A stretch of 64,000 nucleotides of DNA from Terriglobia bacterium (GTDB lineage Bacteria > Acidobacteriota > Terriglobia > Bryobacterales > UBA6623): the NCBI GenBank assembly GCA_009841225.1, contig VXMF01000030.1, positions 152,228-216,227 on the forward strand, given 5' to 3'. Positions 8,834-17,986 of this stretch are shown here, piece by piece. Every line of letters starts with the position of its first letter. Within the stretch, counting starts at the first letter, position 1. The position numbers and the translations under genes were made by a program. Under the pieces are notes generated by a model, which made no database searches, was not told where the DNA came from, and worked only from the letters and a program-made list of their open reading frames with translations.

Positions 8834-9877
8834 TCAGCGGGGTCTTTCGCCAGCCGCGTGGCGGGGACGTTGCGGCCGCGGGCAGCAGTCGCTGGGACAC
8901 TCGTCAGGCCTAGCGGGCAAATCCCCGATGCAAGCCCTCGTAGGCTCGCCTTCCACGCGCTCACGGATTAGATCGCGCACAGCTGATACGAAGACCGGAC
9001 ACGTTCCCACCGTCTCGGCCCGCACGAACGAAATTCCGGCTGCACTGGCGCGCGCAGCAGCTTCGAAGTCAAGGTCATATGCGACCTCGACGTGATCGGA
9101 GAGAAACCCGATCGGCACGATGCAAACGTGTCTCACGCCTTCGGCCCCGAGCGAATCGATGCGGTCGCCTATATCTGGTTCGAGCCAAGGTTGGGTGGGC
9201 GGCCCGCTACGGCTCTGGAAAACCAGCTCCCAATTGTCGCTGCCGATCTGCTCGCCGACTAGGCGGGAGGCCTCGCGGAGTTGGGCGACATAGTCGCAGG
9301 TGTGCGCCATCGACAAGGGAATGCTGTGCGCCGTAAACAAGAGCCTTGCCCCAGCGCGGTCGGACGCACCGAACTGAGACAGGGCAGCGCGAGCGCGTTC
9401 AGCCACTGAACGGATGAAGCCGGGATGGTTAAAGAAGACGCGGATCTTGTCCACGCGTGGCGCACTATCGCCGACAGCCGCGATGGAGTCGACGATGTTC
9501 TCGCGGTATTGCCGACACCCCGAGTACGAACTAAATGCCGACGTCACGAACGCCAGCGCCCGCCGCACACCGTCACGAGCCATCGCCCGCAACGTGTCTG
9601 GCAGGAGCGGGTGCCAATTGCGGTTACCGAAATAGATCGGCAGATGCGGGCCCTTGGCCTCGAGTTCCGCGCGCAATGCCGAGATTAGAGCTCGGTTCTG
9701 GTCATTGATGGGGCTTCTGCCACCGAAGCTGTAGTAGTGCTCGGCAACCTCAAGCAATCGGTCCCTAGGCACACCCCGCCCGCGCACTACGTTCTCCAGA
9801 AACGGAATGACGTCCTCCGCCCGCTCTGGTCCACCGAACGAAACGACCAGAACGGCGTCGTATCCCCCTGCACTCAT
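8834..9877 (-). CDS. hemH: Ferrochelatase with Cys-rich C-terminal tail
   Basis: This 347-residue protein is a ferrochelatase-family enzyme (porphyrin plus Fe2+ to heme, or the coproporphyrin variant). Visible signatures are LVVSFGGPE at the N-terminus, TAHSIP with the catalytic His184, SRSGPPTQPWLEPD, and PIGFLSDHVEVAYDLD with Glu264. The distal segment carries Cys316, Cys327, Cys331 and Cys332, which could be ligands of a [2Fe-2S] cluster as known in some ferrochelatases; this is inference from Cys spacing only. No other heme genes are adjacent. The start at 9877 begins with the usual DAVLVVSFGGP region. Confidence 0.93.
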   Translation of the reverse strand: MSAGGYDAVLVVSFGGPERAEDVIPFLENVVRGRGVPRDRLLEVAEHYYSFGGRSPINDQNRALISALRAELEAKGPHLPIYFGNRNWHPLLPDTLRAMARDGVRRALAFVTSAFSSYSGCRQYRENIVDSIAAVGDSAPRVDKIRVFFNHPGFIRSVAERARAALSQFGASDRAGARLLFTAHSIPLSMAHTCDYVAQLREASRLVGEQIGSDNWELVFQSRSGPPTQPWLEPDIGDRIDSLGAEGVRHVCIVPIGFLSDHVEVAYDLDFEAAARASAAGISFVRAETVGTCPVFVSAVRDLIRERVEGEPTRACIGDLPARPDECPSDCCPRPQRPRHAAGERPR

Positions 9878-10160
9878 TGCACGGTCACGTTCCCGACAGT
9901 CGTTTGGGCGGGCTCTACGCTTCGTGCCCAGGGGTTGGGCTGCGAAGTTCAGGCAGCCGCCGTCGGCAGCTCGAAACGTACATTATCACCGCTCACAGAC
10001 TGGGTGTCGAGTGTCAGTGCCCTGCCCTATGCATGGTTCATCCCGATCAGACGTCTCGGGGCGAAGACCTACTGGCTGCCCAGCGCGCAAAACGCACGCC
10101 AGCCTTGCAATTCAGGCTGCCATTGACCAAGCGCCATACCGCGACCCCTAGGATGAAGTC

Positions 10161-10763
10161 ATGGCCTTTCAGTTTTTTGTGAACCGAATTCAAACAAGCC
10201 TGGTCACCGCGCTCATCGGACTGCTCTCAATCTTCGTGGCAGCCCCGGACTCGGCCGCCCAAGAGCGGCCGGATGTGGCCGGACTGGAGCTGCTGGCCGA
10301 TGCCGGGGCCTTCTCGGACGAGCATTCGGAGAAGACAGGCGAGGGCCAAGGCGGGGAGTCCGAAGAATCCGGCACGCAGTACGGCTTGTCGGACACCGCC
10401 AAGGAGGCCCGTAGCGGGATTGAACTGGTCATCGGATTCGACACCGCGCGAAGGGCGTTCGCCGGCACTGTCAGGAACGCGACAGACGCGACAGTTCGGC
10501 AGGTCCGCGTGGAAGTCCATTTGTCGAACGGTGCCGAGCTCGGCCCCACGCCTAGCGTGGACTTGAGGCCGGGCCAGAGCGCACCAGTCGAACTCCGCGC
10601 CGGCTCACAGGAATTCAACAAGTTCAGCACCCATGTCGAGATTGGCGCCGGCGAGCACGGCGACGAGCACGGCGGCCGGGAACGCGGCGAACATCGAGAC
10701 CGGAGAGGCGGTGAACACAGCGGCCGCGAGGGCGGCGAGCACCGGGACCGGGAAGGCCGCTAA
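10161..10763 (+). CDS. Secreted protein with His/Glu/Arg/Gly repeat tail
   Basis: This 200-residue hypothetical protein has an N-terminal signal peptide (residues about 1-33, ending near SAAQ). A middle domain (about 85-155) reads like a small beta-sandwich of the FxLYD type: RRAFAGTVRNATDATVRQVR, then a PGQSAPVELRAG turn. The last 38 residues are low complexity, built of imperfect copies of GGEHRDREG and rich in His, Glu, Asp, Arg and Gly. Such a tail could bind metal, but that is inference. It is convergent with the copper efflux operon, about 45 bp from its last gene. Function unknown. Confidence 0.7.
   Translation: MAFQFFVNRIQTSLVTALIGLLSIFVAAPDSAAQERPDVAGLELLADAGAFSDEHSEKTGEGQGGESEESGTQYGLSDTAKEARSGIELVIGFDTARRAFAGTVRNATDATVRQVRVEVHLSNGAELGPTPSVDLRPGQSAPVELRAGSQEFNKFSTHVEIGAGEHGDEHGGRERGEHRDRRGGEHSGREGGEHRDREGR
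10670..10758 (+). repeat. In-frame minisatellite encoding GGEHRDREG-like units
   Basis: The 3' end of the preceding gene contains imperfect tandem copies of a roughly 24-27 bp unit of the type ggcgaacatcgagaccg, each coding GGEH plus RDR/SGR plus EG. The copies have drifted. The repeat stays in frame and ends just before the stop codon. Confidence 0.65.
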
Positions 10764-10807
10764 GTCTGAAGTCCTTTCTCCGGCCCAAGCAATCGCAAGT
10801 CGGAGCA

Positions 10808-11494
10808 CTACAGCGAGTTCCGCAAGGAGTGCAGCTTCATCCGCAGGCCGTCGTAGTAGGACCTGTCCAACCGTTGCTTCAGCGAGAATCGATAGACGTC
10901 CGTCTGACGCGCGAAGGCCTCGCTACCGCCCAGGACGTGAACTTCCAAGCGGTAAGGATCGGACGACCAAACGGCTTCCACGTCGCGATCGAGTCGCCAC
11001 GCCCGCGAATGGCCGCGCCTCTCGGTCGAGTAGATAACCCACTCGGGCGTGAAGTAGAGCGTTCCTTCTGATCCGCGAAGAAGCCGCACATTCTTGGCAG
11101 GGATCGCCACTTCCGCATCGGCAGGCTCCCGAACGACTCGATCCGTAGCAGGCCTTCCGATGCGGTCGACAACCCTCGCGTGGAGCTCGTCCGGGAATGT
11201 ACCGTCGACCAAGACAAACCGGTACCAGCGGTCCCGACCAAGTCGCGATATCGAGTCCCTGTAGCTCTGGATCGCCACCTCGGTCGGACCTGTTCGGTCA
11301 AGGTGCTGGACGTCCTCGAAGCTCCATTCCAGCACTTGCTTGGTCTCCTTTTCGGGCTGGAACCTGATGCCGTCTTCATGAATGCTGAGGGTTCCGCCCA
11401 CATCCGGCCTAACGGCCTTCTTCCACTTGGCCTCGAACGTGGTCTCCGCCCCTGCGAGCGACAAGGCGAGGAGTAACAATGTCGGTAGCTTCAT
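10808..11494 (-). CDS. Unknown exported protein, distal gene of the copper operon
   Basis: The protein has 228 residues with a short signal peptide (MKLPTLLLLALSLAGAETT). The rest is a mixed, beta-rich sequence with no family I recognise; it has several charged or aromatic blocks such as KWKKAVRPDVGG and LYFTPEWVIYSTERRGHSR. Its start codon overlaps the stop of the CusA-type gene by 4 bp, so the two are translationally coupled and co-transcribed. The position suggests a periplasmic accessory role in metal efflux, but nothing in the sequence proves it. Confidence 0.75.
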   Translation of the reverse strand: MKLPTLLLLALSLAGAETTFEAKWKKAVRPDVGGTLSIHEDGIRFQPEKETKQVLEWSFEDVQHLDRTGPTEVAIQSYRDSISRLGRDRWYRFVLVDGTFPDELHARVVDRIGRPATDRVVREPADAEVAIPAKNVRLLRGSEGTLYFTPEWVIYSTERRGHSRAWRLDRDVEAVWSSDPYRLEVHVLGGSEAFARQTDVYRFSLKQRLDRSYYDGLRMKLHSLRNSL

Positions 11495-14400
11495 GTTGTG
11501 GCCTCCTTAACGGCGGTTGGTCCGGTCTCTCCGGCAAGGCGGGTCAGCGACCGCACATTTCGGTAGTAATAGAGGACGGGAAAGATCACCAGGACAACGA
11601 ATGCCGCCGTGGCGACGCCTCCGAACAAGGGCGTTGCAATGCGTTTCATCACATCCGCGCCAGCCCCCGTGCTCCACATCACGGGCATCAGACCGAGCAT
11701 GTCGGTCGCGACGGTCATCGCGATCGGTCTCACGCGGGCGACCGCAGCTCCTTGGATCGCGGTCACCAAGTCCGCGGGTCGCCCGAACAGCCCCTTGCGC
11801 ACGAATTCATCGCGGGAGATGTCGAGGTATTGCCAGAAGACGATTGCCGTCTCGGCATATAGACCCGCGAGCGCAATGAGACCGACCCAGACCGCGATGC
11901 TGAGGTTGTAGTCCAAGACTGCCAGGGTTAGGAACGCGCCGCTAAGGGCAAGCGGGACGCCCGCCAGCACAACGACGGCGGTGAGGGCGGATCCGGTGCT
12001 GACCAGAAGCACCGAGAACACGATCACGAGCGCGAGCGGAACGAGGAGCCGCAGGCGGTCCTCGACGCGTTGCATGGACTCGAACTGGCCGCTCCATGCG
12101 AGCGAGTAGCCGGCGGGCATCGTTACGCTGCGCTCCAATTCCGCGCGCGCGCCGTCCATGTAGGTGCCGATATCGATGCTCGGGTCAACATCGACATAGA
12201 CCCATGCGTTAGGCCTGGCGTTCTCGCTCTTGATCGCGGCAGGCCCGGACGAGTACCTTAGGTCCGCCAGTTGGGACAGCGGGAGCTGGTGGCCCATCGG
12301 CGTCGTAACCAGAACGTCACGCAGCGCCGGCATATCCGACCGCAGGTCTCGGCTGTACCGCAGGTTGACCGGAAACCGCTGGAGACCTTCGACCGTCGTT
12401 CCGACCTGAACCCCTCCTAGGGCGGTGTGGATCGCCTCTTGGACTTGGTCTATGACCAGCCCGTGGCGAGCAATCGTGTCGCGATCGATGTCAATGTCCA
12501 AGTAATTGCCTCCCATCACACGCTCCGCATATGCGCTGAGCGTGCCGGGAACGGCGCGAACAACGGCCTCGATCTGCTTGCCCAGTCGTTCGAGGACCTC
12601 CAAGTCCGGGCCCGCGACCTTGATGCCGACCGGCGTCTTGATGCCTGTCGTGAGCATGTCCAGCCGGGTCTTGATCGGCATGGTCCAGGCATTGGTGAGC
12701 CCGGGCACATCGACCGCCTCCTGCAATTCGGCGACAAGCCTCTCGGGCGTCATCCCGGGCCGCCACTGATCGCGGGGCTTGAGCCTGATTGTCGATTCGA
12801 ACATGGAGAGCGGAGCGGGGTCCGTAGCCGTATCGGCACGGCCGGCTTTCCCGAACACGTGCTCCACCTCGGGAAACGTCATGATGATCTTGTTGGTCTG
12901 CTGCACGAGCTCGCGTGCCTTGGCGATCGAAACGCCCGGCAGCGTCGTGGGCATGTACAGGAGGTCGCCCTCCCAAAGAGGAGGCATGAATTCCGATCCG
13001 AGCCGCCGGTAGGCGCCGAACGATCCGCCCAGCACGGCCAGTGCGATCAGCAGCATGATGACGCGGTGACGCATGGCGATTCCCAGCACGGGCCGGTATG
13101 CCCAAACCAGCAGCCGGCCAAGCGGATTGCGGGCCTCCGAGGAACGGCGCTTGCGAACAGCAAGGCTGACAAGAACCGGCACCAAGGTGACCGAGAGCAG
13201 TGCCGCACTGGCCATGACCAGCGTCTTCGTCCACGCAAGGGGCCGAAACAGCCGCCCTTCCTGCTCCTGGAGAGCGAATACGGGCAGGAACGAGACCGTG
13301 ATGATCAGCAGCGAGAAGAAAAGCGTCGGCGCGACCTCGCAGCACGAGTCACGGACGATCTGCCAGCGTGGCTTGCTATCGCCATCCCTCGCCATGTGCT
13401 GGTGGGCGTTCTCCACCATCACGATCCCCGCGTCCACCATCGTTCCCACGGCGACGGCTACGCCGCCGAGCGACATGATGTCGAGATGCACGCCGAGCAG
13501 GCTGGCGACGATGCCTGCGGCCAGGACGCCGACCACGATGGTGGCGACGGCGACGAATCCACTGAGGACATGGAAAAGAAACAGCAGGCAGACAATTCCG
13601 ACGATGACGAACTGCTGCGTCAAGCTGGACCGCAGGCTCTCGATCACGCGGTCGATGAGTGATGTCCTGTCGTACGCGACTTCGAGGGAGACTCCTTCCG
13701 GAAGCTGGGGCTTCAGTTCCGCCAGCCGACTCTTCACACGCCGAATCACTTCCCTCGTGTCGGCCCCTTGGCGCACGATCACGATCGCTCCGACGGTCTC
13801 GCCTTGCCCGTCCCACTCTGCCAGCCCCCGGCGTATCTCTGGCCCGACATCAACTCGCGCCACATCGCGCAGCCGTACCGGGGTGCCGGTCCGGTCAGTG
13901 CCAAGCGAGATCTTGCGGATGTCGTCTATGGACTCTATGTACCCGCGCCCACGGATCATGAACTCCTTTTCGGCCAATTCGAGGAGTCGTCCGCCCACGT
14001 CCCGGTTGCTTCGCTGTACGGCCTCCTTGATGCGCGAGATCGGAATGCCGTAGGCCCTCAGCTTGAGCGGGTCGATTGCGATCTGGTACTGACGCACATA
14101 GCCGCCGACGCTCGCTACCTCGGCGACGCCAGGAATCCCGGTGAGTTCGAATCGCAGGAACCAGTCCTGCAGAGAGCGGAGCTCGCTCAGGTCGTGACGA
14201 TCCGATTCCAATGCGTAGATGAAGGCCCAGCCGACCCCTGTCGCGTCCGGGCCGAGGGACGGGGACACACCCTCCGGAAGCTGTTCAGCAACCTGGCCCA
14301 GCGTTTCCAACACCCTCGATCGAGCCCAGTAGAGATCAGTGCCGTCCTCGAACAACACGTAGACAAGCGAGAATCCGAAGAACGAATACCCTCGTACGAC

Positions 14401-14640
14401 CTCTGCGTAGGGCACGCCGAGCATTTGGGTTGTCAGCGGATAGGTGATCTGGTCCTCGACGATCCTTGGGGACTGGCCGGGGTACTGCGTGTAAACGACG
14501 ACTTGGACATCAGACAGGTCGGGCAAGGCGTCGAGCGGCATCTGACCGATCGAATAGACACCTGCGACGGCCACCATCAACGAGACGACCAAGACCAGCA
14601 GCTTGTTCTGAAGCGACCATTCGACGATTCTGCTGAGCAT
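11491..14640 (-). CDS. cusA: CusA-type Cu(I)/Ag(I) RND efflux pump
   Basis: This 1049-residue inner-membrane RND transporter of the heavy-metal (HME) class drives proton-coupled metal export through a tripartite complex. The metal-site methionines can be assigned: Met563 in LLYMPTT, Met613 in PLSMFES and Met662 in RLDMLTTG. Their spacings (50 and 49) equal those of E. coli CusA Met573/623/672 as I remember them, which favours Cu(I)/Ag(I) over Zn/Co/Ni. N-terminal DALPDLSDVQV and the PGQSPRIVEDQITYP block are typical of HME pumps. It lies between its adaptor gene (18 bp upstream) and an unknown gene (4 bp overlap). Confidence 0.95.
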   Translation of the reverse strand: MLSRIVEWSLQNKLLVLVVSLMVAVAGVYSIGQMPLDALPDLSDVQVVVYTQYPGQSPRIVEDQITYPLTTQMLGVPYAEVVRGYSFFGFSLVYVLFEDGTDLYWARSRVLETLGQVAEQLPEGVSPSLGPDATGVGWAFIYALESDRHDLSELRSLQDWFLRFELTGIPGVAEVASVGGYVRQYQIAIDPLKLRAYGIPISRIKEAVQRSNRDVGGRLLELAEKEFMIRGRGYIESIDDIRKISLGTDRTGTPVRLRDVARVDVGPEIRRGLAEWDGQGETVGAIVIVRQGADTREVIRRVKSRLAELKPQLPEGVSLEVAYDRTSLIDRVIESLRSSLTQQFVIVGIVCLLFLFHVLSGFVAVATIVVGVLAAGIVASLLGVHLDIMSLGGVAVAVGTMVDAGIVMVENAHQHMARDGDSKPRWQIVRDSCCEVAPTLFFSLLIITVSFLPVFALQEQEGRLFRPLAWTKTLVMASAALLSVTLVPVLVSLAVRKRRSSEARNPLGRLLVWAYRPVLGIAMRHRVIMLLIALAVLGGSFGAYRRLGSEFMPPLWEGDLLYMPTTLPGVSIAKARELVQQTNKIIMTFPEVEHVFGKAGRADTATDPAPLSMFESTIRLKPRDQWRPGMTPERLVAELQEAVDVPGLTNAWTMPIKTRLDMLTTGIKTPVGIKVAGPDLEVLERLGKQIEAVVRAVPGTLSAYAERVMGGNYLDIDIDRDTIARHGLVIDQVQEAIHTALGGVQVGTTVEGLQRFPVNLRYSRDLRSDMPALRDVLVTTPMGHQLPLSQLADLRYSSGPAAIKSENARPNAWVYVDVDPSIDIGTYMDGARAELERSVTMPAGYSLAWSGQFESMQRVEDRLRLLVPLALVIVFSVLLVSTGSALTAVVVLAGVPLALSGAFLTLAVLDYNLSIAVWVGLIALAGLYAETAIVFWQYLDISRDEFVRKGLFGRPADLVTAIQGAAVARVRPIAMTVATDMLGLMPVMWSTGAGADVMKRIATPLFGGVATAAFVVLVIFPVLYYYRNVRSLTRLAGETGPTAVKEATT

Positions 14641-14658
14641 GAGCCCGAACCAACCCCT

Positions 14659-16038
14659 CTAGTGACCGCTGTGACCGTCGTGACCGGAACTTTCCGAGAG
14701 CCTGTCGATCGCCACTTGCAAATTGCTCTCCGAGTCCAGAAGAAACTGCGACGAGGTCACGACGCGCTCTCCCTCGGCCAGTCCGTCCACGATCTGGATT
14801 AGCCCTTCGCTCTCGATCCCCAGATCGACCTCGTGAGGGACGAAGACCCCGTCGCCCGCATCTACGATCACGACGTTCCGGTCGTCCCCGGAACGCAGGA
14901 CGGATTGCGCAGGAACGACGAGGGCACCCTTGGCACCGGCCAATCGGAACTCGATGGTGGCGTACATCTTCGGCCGCAGCCTTCCGTCCAAGTTCTCGAC
15001 TTCGACATAGCCAGCCAACGTCTGTGTCTGGGGATTCATCGCAGGCTCGAAGAAGAGCAGACGGCCATGCCACTTGCGTCCCGGGAACGCGTCAATGGAA
15101 ATTTCCGCCCGCATGCCAGCCCGCAGGTCACGAAGGTAGTGCTCGTAGAACTCGACCTTCGCCCACAGGGTCGAGTGATCGGCAATCTTGAGAATGGTCA
15201 TGCCCGGCGCGGTCTTGACCCCCTCCAACGAATCGGCCATCTTCTCGACGACATACCCGGAAGCCGGGGAGTAAGCCTCCAGAGTCCGGCTGACCCTGCC
15301 GGCCGACCTCAATTCGTCGATCTGCTGGTTCGTCAGGTCCCAGGAGCGCAGCCTCTCTGTCGCCGCCTGCACGAGGGCCTCGGCGCGACGCACTGCGTCC
15401 GTATACGCATCCGCCGCTTTCAGCCGATCGAGGTACTCAATGGATGCGAGGAATTCCTCCTGCGCAGTCACGAGCCCGGGGCTGTAGATCTCGAACAGCG
15501 TGTCGCCTTCCGAGACGCGCTCTCCCACGGTGCTGACGCGGGGGTTCTCGATCCACCCACCGTACTTCGTGCTGACAGAGACCAGCTTCGCCTCGTCCTG
15601 ATCTAGGTAGCCGATCGTGCGGATCCGGGCAGGCAGGTCGGCCCGCTCGACGGCCGTGGTTCGCACGCCGAAGTTCTGCAAGAAGCTCTTGCTTACCCTC
15701 ACGCCTGCCTGTTCGACCTCGTCTGGGGCCTCGGGGGAGGCGATCGGAACCAGGTTCATTCCGCAGATCGGGCACTGCCCCGGGCCTTCCAAGGCAACCT
15801 GAGGATGCATGCCGCAGGTGTAAAGCCCAGCAGTCTCGGATTCGGAGTCGACGCCGCCGGCGCGGGACATGATCTGGCTGGCCCAGCTGGTGTGACGTCC
15901 AGCAGTCTCGGACTCAGGGCCTAGAGAATTCTCAGCCGGCGTGCCGCCCACGGGCACGCCGAAGTACGCGATCGCAATTCCTGCGACGATCACTGCCACG
16001 CACGCGACCACAAGCGCCGCTGCTTTCGGCTTCGTCAT
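14659..16038 (-). CDS. cusB: CusB-type periplasmic adaptor with heavy-metal-binding domain
   Basis: This 459-residue membrane-fusion protein links the RND pump to the outer-membrane channel. An N-terminal transmembrane anchor (residues about 8-26) is followed by a heavy-metal-binding domain with YTCGMHP (73-79) and CPICGMNL (89-96), Cys/Met/His ligands suited to soft metals. The barrel-sandwich and helical hairpin regions follow (about 120-400). The C-terminus ends HDGHSGH, another possible metal ligand set. Upstream of the metal domain, ESETAG occurs at 42-47 and again at 66-71, exactly 24 residues apart, as if the motif region had been duplicated and one copy had decayed. The start overlaps the TolC gene's stop by 4 bp. 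Confidence 0.93.
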   Translation of the reverse strand: MTKPKAAALVVACVAVIVAGIAIAYFGVPVGGTPAENSLGPESETAGRHTSWASQIMSRAGGVDSESETAGLYTCGMHPQVALEGPGQCPICGMNLVPIASPEAPDEVEQAGVRVSKSFLQNFGVRTTAVERADLPARIRTIGYLDQDEAKLVSVSTKYGGWIENPRVSTVGERVSEGDTLFEIYSPGLVTAQEEFLASIEYLDRLKAADAYTDAVRRAEALVQAATERLRSWDLTNQQIDELRSAGRVSRTLEAYSPASGYVVEKMADSLEGVKTAPGMTILKIADHSTLWAKVEFYEHYLRDLRAGMRAEISIDAFPGRKWHGRLLFFEPAMNPQTQTLAGYVEVENLDGRLRPKMYATIEFRLAGAKGALVVPAQSVLRSGDDRNVVIVDAGDGVFVPHEVDLGIESEGLIQIVDGLAEGERVVTSSQFLLDSESNLQVAIDRLSESSGHDGHSGH

Positions 16039-17321
16039 GATTGCATCTCCTCTGGCACGGCCGCGCCGATCGCCCTCTCGAGATCGGCCACCGCTTTCAG
16101 GTAGTCCGCTTGGAGGCGCGCCAATCCCAGCTGCACATCCAAGAGGGTGCGCTGGATATCGAGCAGCCCGGTCACCTCGATCGTTCCGTTCGAGTAGGCG
16201 GCCAGCGTCGACTCGAGCGCCTGCTCGGCCTGCGGGACCAACGTGCTCTCGAAGAGGCGTATCTGGCCTTCGATGTTCTCGATCCGGAACGAGAGCGAGC
16301 GGATCTCCGCCTCCATCGCCGAAACGGAGTCCCGGTAGGCGAGCCGAGCCGCGGAGAGCCGTTCAGAGGCCTCCCGTATTCCGGCGTCGTACTTGCGGCG
16401 AAACAGGGGCAACGTAGCGCCGACCGAGACCGCGTAGGAATCCTTGCCGTTCCCGGGAATCGGCATTCCGGCGAGCTCGGTCCCGCGAGCCCGAATATTG
16501 CCCCAGGCCAGGCCAAGGGTCAGATCCGGCCGATGCCGGATTCTCGCGAGATGGACCCGCTTCTCGGTCTCCTCGATCCTCCGAAAGGCGGCTCGGACCT
16601 CGGACCTCGCCCATCGCCCGATCTCCGATAGCGACTTGCGCTCCAGATTCAGGCCGGGGAGGTCGGGCAGGAAGACCTCGCCGATCTCGGCATCGGCAGG
16701 AACGTCGCGCAGGGAGTTCAGCATTGCCTCTAAATCAACCCTCTGGCTCAGCAGTTGCTGGCGCCTGTGAACCGCGTGCATGATCTGCGCCTGCAGCCGC
16801 AGGGAGTCGGCCTGCAAGCCAAAGCCCTGCGCGTAGCGGCGACGGGCGATTTCTTCGAAGTGCCCGAGCAAGGCTTCGTCCTCGCGAGTCTTAGCGAGCG
16901 CGCGGTCCAGATAGCCGAGGTCATAGTAGGCGCGCTTGACGCGAAGGACGATCTCGGCCCGCGTGGCGGAATACAGCTCGTCATGGACCTCAGCCGACTT
17001 GGATGCGAGCTGGCTCTTGGCAGCGCGCTTGCCCAAGCCGGGAATACCCTGGGAGACCGAGAGCATTCGTTGCTGCGGGCCGACCCTCGTTTCGACCGTG
17101 CGGGCGAACTGAGTGAAAGAAACAGTGGGGTCGGGCAGCGCGGCTTCCTGCGGGCCTCGATGACGCGCAGCCTGGTAGTCGGCAAACGCCCGGAGCACCC
17201 GTGGGTTGGCCCCGAGTGCGTCTTCGATCAGCGCCTCGAGGCGCTCGTCGCCGTGCGTTGCGTAGGTGCCAGACGGCGTCGCCGCAGCCAGAGCCATGCC
17301 GGCGACAAGATGAATGAACAT
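16035..17321 (-). CDS. cusC: TolC-family outer membrane efflux protein (CusC-like)
   Basis: This 428-residue protein has a short signal peptide and the alternating long helices of the TolC fold, for example ARRRYAQGFGLQADSLRLQAQ and the RLAYRDSVSAMEAEIRSLSF region. It is the outer-membrane duct of the tripartite metal pump. The start at 17321 has a good ribosome-binding site (GGAGG eight bases upstream). The stop overlaps the adaptor start by 4 bp. In its operon order (channel, adaptor, pump) it resembles cus/czc systems. Confidence 0.92.
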   Translation of the reverse strand: MFIHLVAGMALAAATPSGTYATHGDERLEALIEDALGANPRVLRAFADYQAARHRGPQEAALPDPTVSFTQFARTVETRVGPQQRMLSVSQGIPGLGKRAAKSQLASKSAEVHDELYSATRAEIVLRVKRAYYDLGYLDRALAKTREDEALLGHFEEIARRRYAQGFGLQADSLRLQAQIMHAVHRRQQLLSQRVDLEAMLNSLRDVPADAEIGEVFLPDLPGLNLERKSLSEIGRWARSEVRAAFRRIEETEKRVHLARIRHRPDLTLGLAWGNIRARGTELAGMPIPGNGKDSYAVSVGATLPLFRRKYDAGIREASERLSAARLAYRDSVSAMEAEIRSLSFRIENIEGQIRLFESTLVPQAEQALESTLAAYSNGTIEVTGLLDIQRTLLDVQLGLARLQADYLKAVADLERAIGAAVPEEMQS

Positions 17322-17499
17322 TCCCGCTTCCTCCTATCCGGTTCAGTTGGAGCCGCTCAACGCGGAATTCCGCGTCTTGCCGGCCCGTGGCCTGCTAAGG
17401 AATCGCGGCGCCTACAGGGAGCGGGGAGGCCCCCAGGCAGACCGCAAGACCACGACGGGAGGGCTGGATGCCCGGCCCGTCACGGAATCGAAGGGAATG

Positions 17500-17868
17500 C
17501 TATATGAGCAGGACCGAGTGCAGGATGTATGCCGGAGCGCCCCGCGGCGCCTCCGCCATCGAGTCTCGGCTGGCGTGCGAGCAAGCTGGCCCTATCCCGG
17601 CCTCGGTCGCGACTCCGCTCTGCAGCGCACCGACGCAAAGCATTGCTTGGTCGACGGACCGGTCCCCGCTGGGCGCGCGCACTGCGTCATCAACGGTGCA
17701 GTCCGACTCGCAGGGAGCGCCGTCCTCGCTGGCAGGCACCGCTGGTTCGCTGCCACAGTCGTGGGAATCCGGGGCTGGCTGGGCGGGAACCGCTGCCAGA
17801 CAGAGGCAGATCCCTGACCCAACTAGTAGCCATGCCAACAGCACGGCGGTGACCGGCCTAGTTCGCAC
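17500..17868 (-). CDS. Small secreted Cys-containing protein at head of copper operon
   Basis: This is a 122-residue ORF with a convincing signal sequence (MRTRPVTAVLLAWLLVGSGI, then CLCLAAVPAQP). The mature part contains HDC, PCESDC and later isolated Cys and His residues, plausible soft-metal ligands or disulfides. It lies 178 bp upstream of the TolC gene on the same strand, the place where many efflux operons carry a small periplasmic metal-binding or sensing protein. I do not recognise a named family. The antisense frames over this region lack a comparable signal peptide. Confidence 0.55.
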   Translation of the reverse strand: MRTRPVTAVLLAWLLVGSGICLCLAAVPAQPAPDSHDCGSEPAVPASEDGAPCESDCTVDDAVRAPSGDRSVDQAMLCVGALQSGVATEAGIGPACSHASRDSMAEAPRGAPAYILHSVLLI

Positions 17869-17973
17869 TGGACTCAGTTTAGGGCGCTTCGCCAGATTGT
17901 CAAGTGCCGCGGCGGGATCGGAGGACGAAACCAGTTGCTCCCCAATCTCCTTCGATTCGGCGAGTCCCCCGTG

Positions 17974-17986
17974 AACCCTGGGGGTT
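17974..17986. promoter_or_regulatory. Candidate operator upstream of copper operon
   Basis: A perfect 5-bp inverted repeat, AACCC-TGG-GGGTT, lies about 106 bp upstream of the first gene of the efflux operon and is flanked by further C and G runs. A G/C-run palindrome of this kind could be bound by a CsoR- or MerR-type metal regulator. The assignment rests on position and symmetry only, and no regulator gene is adjacent. Confidence 0.25.

Noticed and set aside
12427..13662. 411-codon plus-strand frame opposite the CusA gene
   Set aside because: It is rich in Asp, His, Arg and Gly as expected of the antisense of a hydrophobic GC-rich transporter, has no ribosome-binding site, and the minus strand encodes a complete RND pump.
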